64,000 nt of DNA from Lucinisca nassula (lineage: Eukaryota; Mollusca; Bivalvia; Lucinida; Lucinidae), in contig OY757016.1 in assembly GCA_963580285.1 (NCBI GenBank), positions 42,547,124-42,611,123 on the forward strand. The letters run 5' to 3'. The notes under the pieces are model-generated. The model saw nothing but the letters and a program-made list of their open reading frames with translations. It was not told the origin of the DNA and ran no database searches. Made by a program: the position numbers and the translations under genes. Positions 20,680 to 30,689 of this stretch are shown here, piece by piece. Numbering within the stretch: position 1 is the first letter of the stretch; each line of letters opens with the position of its first letter.

Positions 20680-20907
20680 GACAGCGCAAGGTGAAGGTCA
20701 CGAGGTCAAAATTTATGGTACCTCTTGAAAGGTCTTGTGACAAGGAATGCACATGTGAAGTATGAAAGCTGTACCACTTACCATTCAAAAGTTATGCCCA
20801 ATGTTAAAGTTTTTGCAGACGGACAAACGGACAAACAGACAAACGGACAAACAGATGGACAGACCAAAAACTATATGCCCCCCAGAATCTTAGATTCCGG
20901 GGGCATA
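20648..20907 (+). mobile_element. Short pearl-like element inserted in a poly-A tract
   Basis: Starts ACAAGATGTGTTTGTGAAAC, ATGCCCCCGGACAG and ends TTCCGGGGGCATA, so ATGCCCCCGGA/TCCGGGGGCAT are inverted ends. It contains GAAGGTCACGAGGTCA and an (ACAAACGG)n tract (about 20817-20860). The tandem-duplicate partner at 19676-19690 shows the empty site: an uninterrupted A-tract. Insertion between As is a known pearl preference. Confidence 0.82.
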
Positions 20908-20970
20908 AAAATGTATATTTATTAACTTGGAAATACTAGTTCTGGGGTCAATGCTTATTTGTTAATATTG

Positions 20971-21924
20971 TTGGCACATGTCGGTATGTAAAGTGATTAA
21001 TAATCACTTTAGGTTGTTGCCTTTATTAACAAGTGCCTTAAAGCAACAAACAGAACGATTATCACTTTACTCAAACCTCAGTCATTATTGGGGCATGTGC
21101 CAATCATCCATAAGTCTATGTCTCCTAATGCGTGTCTTAAATTCTTTCTTTGTTTCTTGCTTTCGGTTTCGTGTTCCAACGAAAGACTCACATCAGCCTG
21201 TGCATCCGTGCAGACTGATTTGTGTGTAACTATGAATCATAAAGTAGCAAAAGCTACCTCGTGCCTCCAGCGATCATGACCATACTGTGCGGCTGAACAA
21301 GTCGAGCTGTGTATGCTGGGCTCGTGAAGTAGCCAAAGCTCCCTCACGCTTCCAGCGACCATGACCATACTGTGCAGCTGAGCAAGCTGGTCTGTCTATA
21401 CTGGACGAATTGTAGAAACTGCTGGGCCATTGCTTCATTTAATTTGTGTTTCAATCGGCCTAATGTTCAAACGGACCCAGCAAATGTTAATGCACGAAAA
21501 CCTATGCGTGATTCCTGTCATAAAATTGAAGAATTTCTGCTAAAAACTAATCAATGCGCCTCTTATTCATAGCGTATTCCATTACGTAAATGGAAGTGTT
21601 GAAAAGCAGAAATAAGAGACACAATGTAAGTACATGAAACCCTTAACAATTTCATAAGCCCAGTGTGACTGTGAACAATGCTTGATGTCAGTTTTCTGAC
21701 CATTGCCTGTAGTGAAAACAATCAAATAGCATATACCCTTAAGCATTTTCAGAATTCTTAAGAGTGCATTTTCTATCTACTTCTTAACCTCTGAGGAGGA
21801 CTTTCAGAAGGGGTTCCAGTATACCAAGTACTGAAAGGGGTTAGTTGAAATAAAAGGTAAGTATAACAGGTGAAATGAGTTTGTACAGTGCTAGGCGAGT
21901 GTTAGTATTGTTACAAGTAAAAAC
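20971..21924. other. Gene-free; local direct repeat at 21240-21410
   Basis: AAGTAGCAAAAGCTACCTCG...CCAGCGATCATGACCATACT is repeated about 87 bp later with changes. At 21460-21515 GGCCTAATGTTCAAACGG and CCAGCAAATGTTAATGCAC resemble the right arm of the hairpin at 46190-46405. Short ORFs have no coding features. Confidence 0.45.
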
Positions 21925-21999
21925 TAGAAAAAGTGTCCATAGGACACGGATGCCCCCGCCAAATGCCATTCATAAAAAATATTTCAAATGTACTTCAAA

Positions 22000-23925
22000 T
22001 CAATCATAAATTATATTAAAATCAAAAATGTAGGCGGTAGAGAGATGACAAAGTTTTTCTAAAAATAGCCACAGTGACCTTGACCTTGAGGTCATGACCT
22101 TGAAAGTCAAAGCAACTCGAGATATTACCATAAGAAACATTTGTGTGAAGTTCTATTAACATCCATCAATAAATATAGGCACTAGAGCGATGACAAAGTT
22201 TTTTCTAAAAATAGCCACAGTGACCTTGACCTTGAAAGTTGAAATAGCTCGAGATATTGTCATAAGGAACATTTGTGTGAAGTTATACTGAAATCGGTGA
22301 AGAAATGTAAGCGCTAGAGCCATGACAAAGTTTTTCTAAAAATAGCCACAGTGACCTTGACCTTGAAAGTCAAACTAGCTCAGGGTATTGTCATAAGGAA
22401 CATTTGTGTGAAGTTATATTGAAATCGGTGAAGAAATATAGGCGCTAGAGTGATGACAAAATTTTTCTAAAAATAGATACAGTGACCTTGACCTTGAAAG
22501 TTGAAATCGCACGAGATATTGTCATAAGGAACATTTGTGTGAAGTTATATTGAAATCAGTGAAGAAATGTAGTCGCTAGAGGGATGACAAAGTTTTTCTA
22601 AAAATAGGCATTGTGACCTTGACCTTGAAAGTCAAACTAGCTCAAGGTATTGTCATAAGGAACATTTGTGTGAAGTTATATTGAAATCGGTGAAGAAATG
22701 TAAGCGCTAGAGTGATGACAAATTTTTTCTAAAATTAGCCACAGTGACCTTGACCTTGAAAGTGGAACTCGCTAGAGATATTGACATAAGGAACATTTGT
22801 GTGAAGTTATATTGAAATCGGTGAAGAAATATAGGCGCTAGAGTGATGACAAAATTTTTCTAAAAATAGATACAGTGACCTTGACCTTGAAAGTTGAAAT
22901 CGCATGAGATATTGTCATAAGGAACATTTGTGTGAAGTTATATTGAAATCAGTGAAGAAATGTAGTCGCTTGAGCGATGACAAAGTTTTTCTAAAAATAG
23001 GCATTGTGACCTTGACCTTGAAAGTCAAACTAGCTCAAGGTATTGTCATAAGGAACATTTGTGTGAAGTTATATTGAAATCGGTGAAGAAATGTAAGCAC
23101 TAGAGTGATGACAAAGTTTTTTCTAAAATTAGCCACAGTGACCTTGACCTTGAAAGTGGAACTCGCTAGAGATATTGACATAAGGAACATTTGTGTGAAG
23201 TTATATTGAAATCGGTGAAGAAATATAGGTGCTAGAGTGATGACAAAATTTTTCTAAAATTAGCCACAGTGACCTTGACCTTGAAAGTTGAAATCGCACG
23301 AGATATTGTCATAAGGAACATTTGTGTGAAGTTATATTGAAATCAGTTAAGAAATGTAGGGGCTAGAGCGATTTACAACAAAGTTTTTCTTAAATTGCCA
23401 CAAGGACCTTGACCTTGAGGTCATGACCTTGAAAGTCGAACTCGCTCGAGATATTGTCAGAAGAAACATTTGTGTGAAGTTATATTGAAATCAGTGAAGA
23501 AATGTAGGCGCTAGAGGGATGACAAAGTTTTTCTAAAAATAGCCACAGTGACCTTGACCTTGAGGTCATGACCTTGAAAGTCGAACTTGCTCGAGATTTT
23601 TTTATAAGGAACATTTGTGTGAAGTTATATTGAAATTGGTGAAGAAATGTAGGCGCTAGAGCGATGACAAAGTTTTTCTAAAAATAGCCACAATGACCTT
23701 GACCTTGAGGTCATGACCTTGAAAGTCTAACACCTCGAGATTTTTTAGAAGGAACATTTGTGTGAAGTTATAATGAAATTTGTGAAGAAATGTAGGCGCT
23801 AGAGCGATAACAAAGTTTTTCTAAAAAAAGCCACAGTGACCTTGACCTTGAGGTCATGACCTTGAAAGTCGAACTCGCTCGAGATTTTTTTTATAAGGAA
23901 CATTTGTGTGAAGTTATGCTATATC
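22000..23925 (+). repeat. 14-unit array rich in TGACCTTGACCTTG motifs
   Basis: Units of about 123-146 bp each contain GACAAAGTTTTTCTAAAAAT, GTGACCTTGACCTTGA, GAGATATTGTCATAAGGAAC, ATTTGTGTGAAGTTATATTG and GAAATCGGTGAAGAAATGTA. The GACCTTGACCTTG tract appears 14 times from 22076 to 23850. Several units (22075-22102, 23549-23576, 23694-23721, 23837-23864) carry an added GAGGTCATGACCTTG, making an inverted AGGTCA/TGACCT pair. A three-unit higher-order period of about 395-400 bp is visible between 22482 and 23150. Confidence 0.88.
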
Positions 23926-24583
23926 CCCCCTAACAACTATGTTGTGCGAGGGGATAAAAATACTACAAATGTACTTCAAAACAATCATAAAATATATGCA
24001 TCAAGGGCAGATAATCCAAAAACCAAAAATGCAAGAGTTGTCTTCCTTGTTCATGACACATCGTCTCAGTGTGATGAATGCACCTGTGAAGTTTCATGAA
24101 TATATTCCATACGGTTTAGGAGTTATGGCCCGGACACGGTTTACTATATGGTACTGAGTCAAGGGCAGATAATTCAAAAACCAAAAATGCAAGAGTTGTC
24201 TTCCTTGTTCATGACACATCGTCTAAGTGTGATGAATGCACCTGTGAAGTTTCATGAATATATTCCATACGGTTTAGGAGTTATGGCCCGGACACGACAT
24301 ACCATTTGACTATATATGGAGGTAAGTCAAGGGCAGATAATTCAAAAACTAAACAAGCAGGAGTTGTCTTCCTTGTTCATGACACATCGTCTCAGTGTGA
24401 TGAATGCACCTGTGAAGTTTCATGAATATATTCCATACGGTTTAGGAGTTGTGGCCCGGACACGGTTTACTATATGGTACTAAGTCAAGGGCAAATAATT
24501 CAAAAACCAAAAAAGCAAGTGTTGTCTTCCTTGTTCATGACCCATCGTCTCAGTGTCATCCATCATCATCAACGGATTTTTGA

Positions 24584-26479
24584 TTAACGTGCAGGTACAG
24601 GGGCAACGTCCACATAAGTGGGCCCCCTTCCAGGTAGCTGGCTTGCTGCACGCATGGCAGATCTTACTCTAGATCTCCAGGCTTGTCTATCATGAGGATC
24701 GATAGCAGAGAGCTTCCATTCTCTGCAATCTCTTTCTGTTAGTTGCTTCCAGGTCATCTTGGGCCTTCCTGGCCCCCGCTTTCCACTTACCTGTATGTCA
24801 CAGGCAGTCTTGATTGCACTGTTGGAGCGTTCCACATGTCCATACCAGCGAAGTCTTCTCTCTTTCAGGATGAGGTCCAGGTCCTCAATGCCAAGACGCT
24901 CAAGTAACTCACTGGACCTGATGGTGACAGTTTCCTGTGGCTTGACATTGCAGATCTGTCTGATCATTGCCCTGTCATTTCGCTGTAGACGTTGGAGGTT
25001 TGGCTTTGTCAATGGCCATGTCTCACTGGCATGAAGCATTGCGCTCCGCACACAAGAGCTATACACACGGCCACGTGTCTTGAACGAGAGGTGGCGGGAA
25101 GAGAGAACTGGTAGCAACTCCTTGAATTTCTTCCAGGCTGTTTTCACATGTGATGTAGTTGAAAGGTCGCAACCACCCCCTGCAGAGAGCATATCACCTA
25201 GGTAGCAGAAGGAAGCTACAACCTCCAGCTTGTCTGATCCGACTTGAACTTCCCTCTGTGGTCTGCCATCTAAGGGGCGTGCAGTTCCTTGGCACCGTGT
25301 ACACCTGTACTCAGGGTCCTCTATCAAGCGTTTGAGCCCACTGCATTTCTTGTGCACCCAGAACTTGCAGCCATTACAAAAGATACTGTTGCTGCCCACT
25401 CCAGTGCGACATACAGCGCATGGGAACTGGCCTGTACTCTGCAAGAGGTCCAGACCTGTACCACAGATCATGATCTTTGTCTTTCCTGCATTCACTCTCA
25501 GCCCTTTCGCCTCCATTGCGTATTTCCAAGTTAAGAGCCTCCTGACACATTCCTCAAGGGATTCAGCTATGATGACAAGGTCATCAGCATACAGGTCCTC
25601 CCAGGGGACTCCAGAGCGGAACTCGCATGACAAGGCTTCAAGCACAATGATGAAAAGCAGTGGGCTGAGAACAGAGCCTTGATGAACACCCACATTCACC
25701 TCGAATTCTTCACTGTAACCATCACCAACGCGGACACGGCTCCGAGCATTTGCGTACATCCCTTGGACCAGTTTCACAATCCATTCGTCCACTCCAAGTT
25801 TTCTTAGTGCCCACCAGAAGACTTTCCGAGGCACTCGCTCAAATGCCTTCTCCAGGTCTACAAAAGCCATGTACAGTCTCTTGTTGGCCGCCAGATACTT
25901 CTTTTGCAGCTGGCGGACAACAAAAATTGCATCTGTTGTGCCTCTTCCTGGGACGAAGCCAAACTGGGAATCGTCGATGGACACCAACTGCCTAATGAGG
26001 CCATCCACAATCCTTTCCAGGACTTTCATGACCTGTTCTGTCAGCTTGAGACCATGGTAGTTGCCCCGTTCCGATGCATCGCCCTTGCCCTTGTAGAGAC
26101 AGACAATGAAACTCTGTTCCCAGTCAGAAGGTACCTTCCCATCACGGATGATTGCAGCTGCAAGGTCACAGATCATCAAGGCACCCGCATCACCTGCAGC
26201 TCTTATCATCTCCACCACTATGCCAGAGGGACCAGGTGCTTTGCCAGTCTTCATCTGAGAGATAGCCTTCTTAACCATATCAATAGTGATTGGGATGGGT
26301 GGTCCTTCCACTGGTGGTTCATCAGACAGGTGGTCTGGGTCCCAGTCGAACTCAACATTGAGTAGCCTTTGGTAGTGTTCTAACCAGGCCCTCTGCTTTG
26401 AGTCATCACTCATTGACATCTCCCCTGCATCATTCTTTACTGGTTTGTCACCTACAACATCGGCATTCTCTCTTCTCAT
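24584..26479 (-). pseudogene. LINE reverse transcriptase ORF with PHD-like finger (631 aa)
   Basis: RT fingers/palm motifs: VPSDWEQSFIVCLYKGKGD (116-134), FVDLEKAFERVPR (206-218, D208), HQGSVLSPLLF (266-276) and YADD (297-300). After the palm comes a C4HC3 zinc finger: C354, C357, C368, C371, H376, C379, C393, C396, exactly PHD spacing. Then FCYLGDMLSAGGG, LRWYGHVERS and GKRGPGRPKMTW, typical of RTE-like C-termini. The reading frame is open to its stop. Translation would lack the endonuclease domain, and the upstream part is out of frame, so the copy is dead for autonomous movement. Confidence 0.9.
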
Positions 26480-26748
26480 CTGGTTAGCAAGGCGGTATAC
26501 TTCTGAGGACTTATATCAATATTCTTGTAGATCTCCTTCTCAGCTTCTTGGCGAGCATGGTGCACCGCACGTCTGGCTATGCGTTTGGCCGCAAGATATG
26601 ATGCACGGGTGCCCTTACCAGTCTTCCAAGCTTTAAAGGCTTGCCGCTTGGCTGCTATGACCTTATTAACATCCTCATTCCACCACCAGGTTTCGCGACG
26701 CCAGCGGTGGGGCCGAGTTGTGCCACACACCTCTTCAGTTGTCTTGAG
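26476..26748 (-). pseudogene. Out-of-frame upstream part of the same LINE
   Basis: This frame encodes the linker after the endonuclease (WRRETWWWNEDVNKVIAAKR, then KAWKTGKGTRASYLAAKR). It ends in a stop at 26476, where the main ORF is in another frame. The two frames share the region around 26490-26505, so a small indel there separates them. Its 5' limit is the truncation point at 26748. Confidence 0.85.
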
Positions 26749-26888
26749 CAGTGTGATGAATGCAACTGTGAAGTTTCATGAATATATTCCGTACGGTTTA
26801 GGAGTTATGGCCCGGACACAGGACGAACGGACGGACAGGGGTAAATCTTAATGCCCTTCCGGTATTCTCCGAATACGCGGGGGCATAA

Positions 26889-27165
26889 AAACAGAAGTCA
26901 ATGACATCACTACACTGCTCCAGGGTGGGGAGCAAGACTATTCGGCGGGGTAGAGCATTCCAACTCGGACCCATCAACACCAGTATTGATGGGTCCGAGA
27001 TTCCAATGAAAAATGGTTTTGGGAAAGAATGAAAATGTGTAGTAGTTTGTAGGGCTCGTGGTGAGTCTGTATGCAAAAGGGTGGTTTTGACTAAATTCCC
27101 TCCTGATATGTGGATTTTCTTTCTTATATATCCAATACAAAAACACACTTGTGTGACAGTGCATT
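26889..27165. repeat. Dispersed repeat with GGACCCATCAA hairpin
   Basis: A hairpin at 26963-27000 pairs CTCGGACCCATCAA with TTGATGGGTCCGAG. The same hairpin occurs at 59337-59371 in another context. Flanking sequence (GGGTGGGGAGCAAGACTATT, GGGAAAGAATGAAAATGTG) is not otherwise recognised. The overlapping ORFs of 84-127 aa are not credited. Confidence 0.55.
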
Positions 27166-27380
27166 CTTTCATTTTCTCCAAAATGACTACTTTTCCTTCA
27201 CAAAAAAGTGATATTCGTTTTATTTATACGCCGAGCATGCGGTAGCGGTTCTATCGAGTACCCACAACATTTATCTTGGGTCAGAAATAAGCAGTAACAT
27301 ATACCCCTTCCAACCCCGTAATTTCACTATATAAAGTGGGGTTAAGGGCGCTATTATTTTCTCGGACTTGTTAACACGAT
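27150..27380. mobile_element. MITE H remnant
   Basis: CACACTTGTGTGACAGTGCA, TCCAAAATGACTACTTTTCC, GCGGTTCTATCGAGTACCCACAAC and ACTATATAAAGTGGGGTTAAGG are in family order. The left hairpin arm is lost. Confidence 0.6.
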
Positions 27381-27923
27381 CTGATTTTTTTATCATTAGA
27401 GGAAAGAATACTTATTTCTCAAACTGAACATATTTTTCTTTTATCCCATTTTCGACTTACATACTACTGATTTAATTTGCCGTGCAAGCAAATCAATTAT
27501 ATGCAAACATAATAATTATACCATCATTAAAATTGTGGATCGAAATTGCTATGGGCCGATTTTGTCATGGGCCGATTTTGTCATGGGCCGAAATGTCCAG
27601 GGACCGTCCATAACAGTGTACAATTCTGCAGTCTGCTGAAGTAGAAATAGTCCTAAAAGATCACTTTAGCATATATCAATTATCATGCTCTTGTGATAAA
27701 GATGGACAAATCGCTGAATTATGTTGATTGAGAAACTTATTGTGTTTTATAGATGAGTTTAGGCTGATTAACTTCCTTGGTTACGTTGCGCATACACAGT
27801 CTTGTATGGCAAAAAGTAATAAGTCGAGCCCATGTGTGTACAATAAACTAAGGAAAAATAAGATTTTTTAGCATAGTGTTTGTCATTTCATCCACAACAT
27901 TCAAAGACTTTTATACTGCAGTT
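27381..27923. other. Gene-free; inverted GGCCCAT minisatellite at 27540-27605
   Basis: ATGGGCCGATTTTGTC occurs twice in a row and then GGGCCGAAATG, the reverse complement of the minisatellite at 19378. The remainder (27610-27923) is AT-rich and unrecognised. Confidence 0.5.
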
Positions 27924-28135
27924 CAGCGGCCCCCGCCCATCGGGACTTGAGGAAATAGATGGGCTGCATGATGCTTCTACACAGAGCTGAAACCGACCCG
28001 CAGACGAGTACTGGTAAACCGCTTAGAGGATCTAAGCCTGCCCAGGCAAAGCGGTGTGAGTCGGACCGTCCATGCTTATAAACCATATTACTTTCATTGG
28101 GCGGCAGGGCTTGAGATGTCATTTCATTCTCATAC
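27924..28135 (+). mobile_element. SINE A, 3'-truncated
   Basis: GGCCCCCGCCCATCGGGAC, ATGATGCTTCTACACAGAGC, GAGTACTGGTAAACCGCTTA, AGCCTGCCCAGGCAAAGC and GGGCTTGAGATGTCATTTCA are present, but the 3' part is replaced by unrelated sequence after about 28133. Confidence 0.8.
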
Positions 28136-28344
28136 CCTGAGTTAGGGGGCCCTGAATAAATCTTTGACCTGACTTGACTTGCAAGAAAAAAGAATGAGCA
28201 ATTAATCCAAATCATTACTGGCAGAATTTCAGAAGCGATACTTTGAAAAACCTGAACATGAAAGTACCATAGCCAAACTGAATAGCACTTAGAGATTCGG
28301 GACGAATCTCATTAGGCAGGGGGCATAATGTAAAAGGTCGAAGG

Positions 28345-28545
28345 TGTGGCTCGGTATCTCAGTCGATAGAGTGTTTGTACGGTATACGAGAGGCCCTGGG
28401 TTCGCAGAACTAAAACTGACCGCACGAGTACTGGTAAACCACTATAAGCCACATTTTTTTATTTGGCGACAAGGCTTGTAATCTCAATGTGGGTATCGGG
28501 AGCAACGTCTAAAAATGACCCAAACAGTGTTAACGGGGACTGTGA
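28345..28545 (+). mobile_element. tRNA-like head fused to a SINE A 3' part
   Basis: GGCTCGGTATCTCAGTCGAT and CCTGGGTTCG are A- and B-box-like. They run directly into SINE A sequence (ACTGACCGCACGAGTACTGG, ATGACCCAAACAGTGTTAACGG). The SINE A body is shortened. Confidence 0.6.
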
Positions 28546-28858
28546 TTTGTTTGTTTGTTTGTTTTGAGATTTAGCATTCCCGACAACAATGTATAGGTCA
28601 TTTTGGAGACGTTGCTACCAATTATGTGGGACTTTTTCCCGATATTGAGATGAAATGACATCTCAAGCCCTGTCGCCCAATGAAATCAATAGGGTTTATA
28701 AGCATGGACGGTTCGATTCGCACCTTTTAGCCTGGGCTGGCTAAGATCCTCTAATTGGTTTACCAGTACCCGTGTGCGTTGGTTTCAGCTCTGCGTGGAA
28801 GCATCATGCAGCCAATCTATTTCTTCAAGCCTCGATGGGCGGGGGTCGCGGGGACGGT
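28533..28858 (-). mobile_element. SINE A copy
   Basis: Minus-strand SINE A: head GACCCCCGCCCATCGAGGC at 28858, tail (CAAA)n at about 28545. Between are GCTTCCACGCAGAGC, GGGTACTGGTAAACC and GATATCGGGAAAAAGTCCC. It is tail-to-tail with the fragment at 28345, forming a short inverted pair. Confidence 0.82.
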
Positions 28859-28971
28859 GAATTTCAATATTCAAACAACCCTTTTACTTGTTGTAAACGA
28901 TTGATCTTTATCATCCACATGTTGAATCCGTCAGGTTGGTAATCCTTCGATTCATCTTCACTGTCTCGCAC

Positions 28972-29262
28972 CCGACCATCGGGGCTTGGAGAAATAGATT
29001 AGGCTGGATGGTGCTTCCACGCAGAGCTGAAACTGACCACACGTGATTACTGGTAAACCGCTTAGAAGAACTAAGATTGCCCAGGCAAAGTGATGTGAGT
29101 CAGACCGTCAAATACATATAAGCCTTTTGGTTCAATTAGGCGACAGGCCTTGAGATGTCATTTCATCTCAGAGTCGGGTAAAAGTCCCACAAAACTGGAA
29201 GCAACGTCTCCAAAATGACCTAAATAGTGTTGACGGGGACATTAAACCACAATTCAACCAAC
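28972..29262 (+). mobile_element. SINE A copy
   Basis: CCGACCATCGGGGCTTGG, TGGTGCTTCCACGCAGAGC, TACTGGTAAACCGCTTAG, AGTCGGGTAAAAGTCCCAC and GACCTAAATAGTGTTGACGG with an AATTCAACCAACC tail. More diverged than the 52.5-kb copy. Confidence 0.82.
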
Positions 29263-29298
29263 CAATCCGCTTCACTGTCGATGCGATTAGCGCCAAAA

Positions 29299-29371
29299 CA
29301 ATTAATAATCGAATAATTAACTGAAAATGGTTGCGTTGACCATGTTCAGTTAATTATTCGATTATTAATTG
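29299..29371. repeat. Palindrome with 27-bp perfect arms
   Basis: CAATTAATAATCGAATAATT (start of the left arm, 29299-29325) is exactly inverted at 29345-29371, with a 19-bp loop. It sits at the junction of a SINE A and repeat I, so it may mark an element end. Confidence 0.9.
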
Positions 29372-29640
29372 TTTGGGGTTTAACGACACGTCAACCCATG
29401 TGGGTAATTTTGTCTCGTCTCCTACAGAAAGGGAGAAAAGAATATAGAAGAGATCATAGGTTAAAATAAAGGACAGAGGAGAAAGAGGAAAATGAATTGA
29501 AGTGTAGAAACAGAAGGAATAAGAGCACTCCCCTGTGCCCTTACCTGCTGCAAGGATGGCAGGTCTTACCCAATTGTCAGCCAATACCAGTTGGACGCCA
29601 CAGTGACGCAAGACATACGTCACCTGTACCTTACGCTTTT
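29372..29640 (-). repeat. Repeat I copy
   Basis: CTTACCTGCTGCAAGGATGG, AGTGTAGAAACAGAAGGAAT and AGTTGGACGCCACAGTGACG are shared with 43577-43800, and the CTGCTGTCCTTC/ACTTGCATTTATATTC portion with 59278-59460. It is a dispersed repeat of unknown class. NRF1-like TGCGCATGCGCA follows at 29724-29735. Confidence 0.6.
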
Positions 29641-30239
29641 TTTAAAATTGTCAAATTCAAAGAAATTAATAACTGCTATCGGATCAGTCTGAACAACGGT
29701 TAATTTATTGCCACACAAAACTGCGCATGCGCAAAAATACGGAACCGTGGGATAGCATTTCCTTAAGAGACCGGTGGCGTCCTAAACTCATCTTTATACA
29801 GTGAAATTCCTCTTTTAAGACCACCTACAATTAAGACTAATTCAGGTGTAAAAGGGTATTTGGGAAAACCGAAAACAAACTTTTACCGGAAATAACCGAA
29901 AACAAATTCTCATAACCGAAAACAAACTATATCACCAAATATACCATGATTATTGTACAATTAGACACATACATGTTTAAATACTATGTAAACAGATAAT
30001 ATGGCCAAGTTTGGGAGAATAATTTGAAATAATAACAAATTTATTGCATATTTTATAAAATTTTCATGAATGGACCGGGATCTACACTGCTTGTACTAAC
30101 TGTTTGCCTTGTTGTTTGTGATCTAAATGAATACATTATACATGTATGTACTTAATAACTTGATTGTTTGAAAGTCAGAAATGTTTGTGACTAAAACAAT
30201 TTATTTAACAGGATTCTGCTTAAGAAATTTAGTCAAAAA

Positions 30240-30476
30240 TTGTTGTTTTTTTTTGTTTTGTTTTTCTCCTATTACTGCTACTCGCTCACATCTGAGCATT
30301 ACGAGCAGGATTTCCTGGGTGGTAACCAGTAATTTTTTTATTATTTTATTTTTTAAGCAATGTGGATGAAATGTTTTGCTCAAGGACACAACACTTTGGT
30401 CAGCGTGCGGCTCGAACCCGCAACCTCTCGATCACAAATCCGATGCGCTACCACTGCACCAAAGCGCTCCAAGTTT
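30240..30476 (-). mobile_element. SINE E inserted in the left arm
   Basis: Minus-strand head GGAGCGCTTTGGTGCAGTGG and GCGGGTTCGAGCCGCACG, then GTCCTTGAGCAAAACATTTC. A T-rich stretch at the low-coordinate side is its A-rich tail. The right arm of the host element lacks this insertion. Confidence 0.72.
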
Positions 30477-30689
30477 AACTGGCTTGTCATCAGGAGGTCC
30501 CAGGTTAGGTAACTGCCCAACCAGTAACTTCAGGATCTACACTGCTTGTACTTACTGCTTGCCATGTTGTTTTTGATTTAAATGAATACATTATGTATTG
30601 TACTCTGATAGTTAGGAATGGGTGTGACTAAATTAATTTATTCAGCAGGATACGGCTTTAGAAATTTTGTAGATAAAACAAATACGTCG

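Larger units (their letters stand above)
18781..20970. repeat. Tandem duplication, ~0.97-kb unit
   Basis: 18781-19748 is repeated as 19749-20970 with very few differences. Both copies start at TTTTCAATGTTCTATAATAA within the pogo-like MITE. They run through a CAGTGTAGA palindrome (19138-19205; 20098-20164), the ATCAAGTAATTTGATTGG segment and a GGCCCATAACAAAATC minisatellite to TGGGGTCA(T/A)TGCTTAT. The second copy is longer because a short pearl-like element (20648-20907) has inserted in its A-tract. Confidence 0.92.
24557..26748 (-). mobile_element. 5'-truncated non-LTR retrotransposon (RTE-like) with CAGTGT duplication
   Basis: Minus-strand LINE: the 3' end at 24557 has a GATGATGATGGATG simple-repeat tail, as in RTE-like LINEs. 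The 5' side is truncated in the linker between endonuclease and reverse transcriptase at 26748. CAGTGT occurs on both sides (24551-24556 and 26749-26754). The uninterrupted array unit, GTCTCAGTGTGATGAATGC, shows the empty site. The insertion is therefore a standard target-primed event into the array. Confidence 0.9.
23960..26830 (+). repeat. ~160-bp tandem units interrupted by a LINE
   Basis: Units contain TCAAGGGCAGATAATTCAAA, AAGAGTTGTCTTCCTTGTTC, ATGACACATCGTCTCAGTGT, GATGAATGCACCTGTGAAGT, ATTCCATACGGTTTAGGAGT and ATGGCCCGGACACG. Three complete units (23999, 24157, 24325) and a fourth split unit are present. The fourth is cut at CAGTGT and resumes at 26749, matching the end of the LINE. 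Confidence 0.87.
21925..26888 (+). mobile_element. Composite pearl-like element containing two arrays and a LINE
   Basis: The left end reads GTCCATAGGACACGGATGCC then CCCGCC; the right end reads GGACGGACAGGGGTAAATC, then CTCCGAATACGCGGGGGCAT. TGCCCCCGC/GCGGGGGCA are matching inverted ends, and GGACGAACGGACGGACAGG is the tetranucleotide tract. Between them are a 14-unit array (22000-23925) and a second, ~160-bp array (23960-24556, continuing 26749-26830), the latter split by a 2.2-kb LINE. Without the LINE the element is about 2.8 kb. No Rep/helicase is encoded. That the two arrays belong to one element, not two adjacent ones, is inference. Confidence 0.6.

Noticed and set aside
22000..23925. 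CRISPR-like array (regular repeats)
   Set aside because: Units are 123-146 bp and similar throughout, with no short-repeat/unique-spacer alternation; it is a eukaryotic tandem core array.
25904..26365. 153-aa plus ORF and neighbours at 24759-26365
   Set aside because: Antisense shadows of the minus-strand LINE reverse transcriptase.
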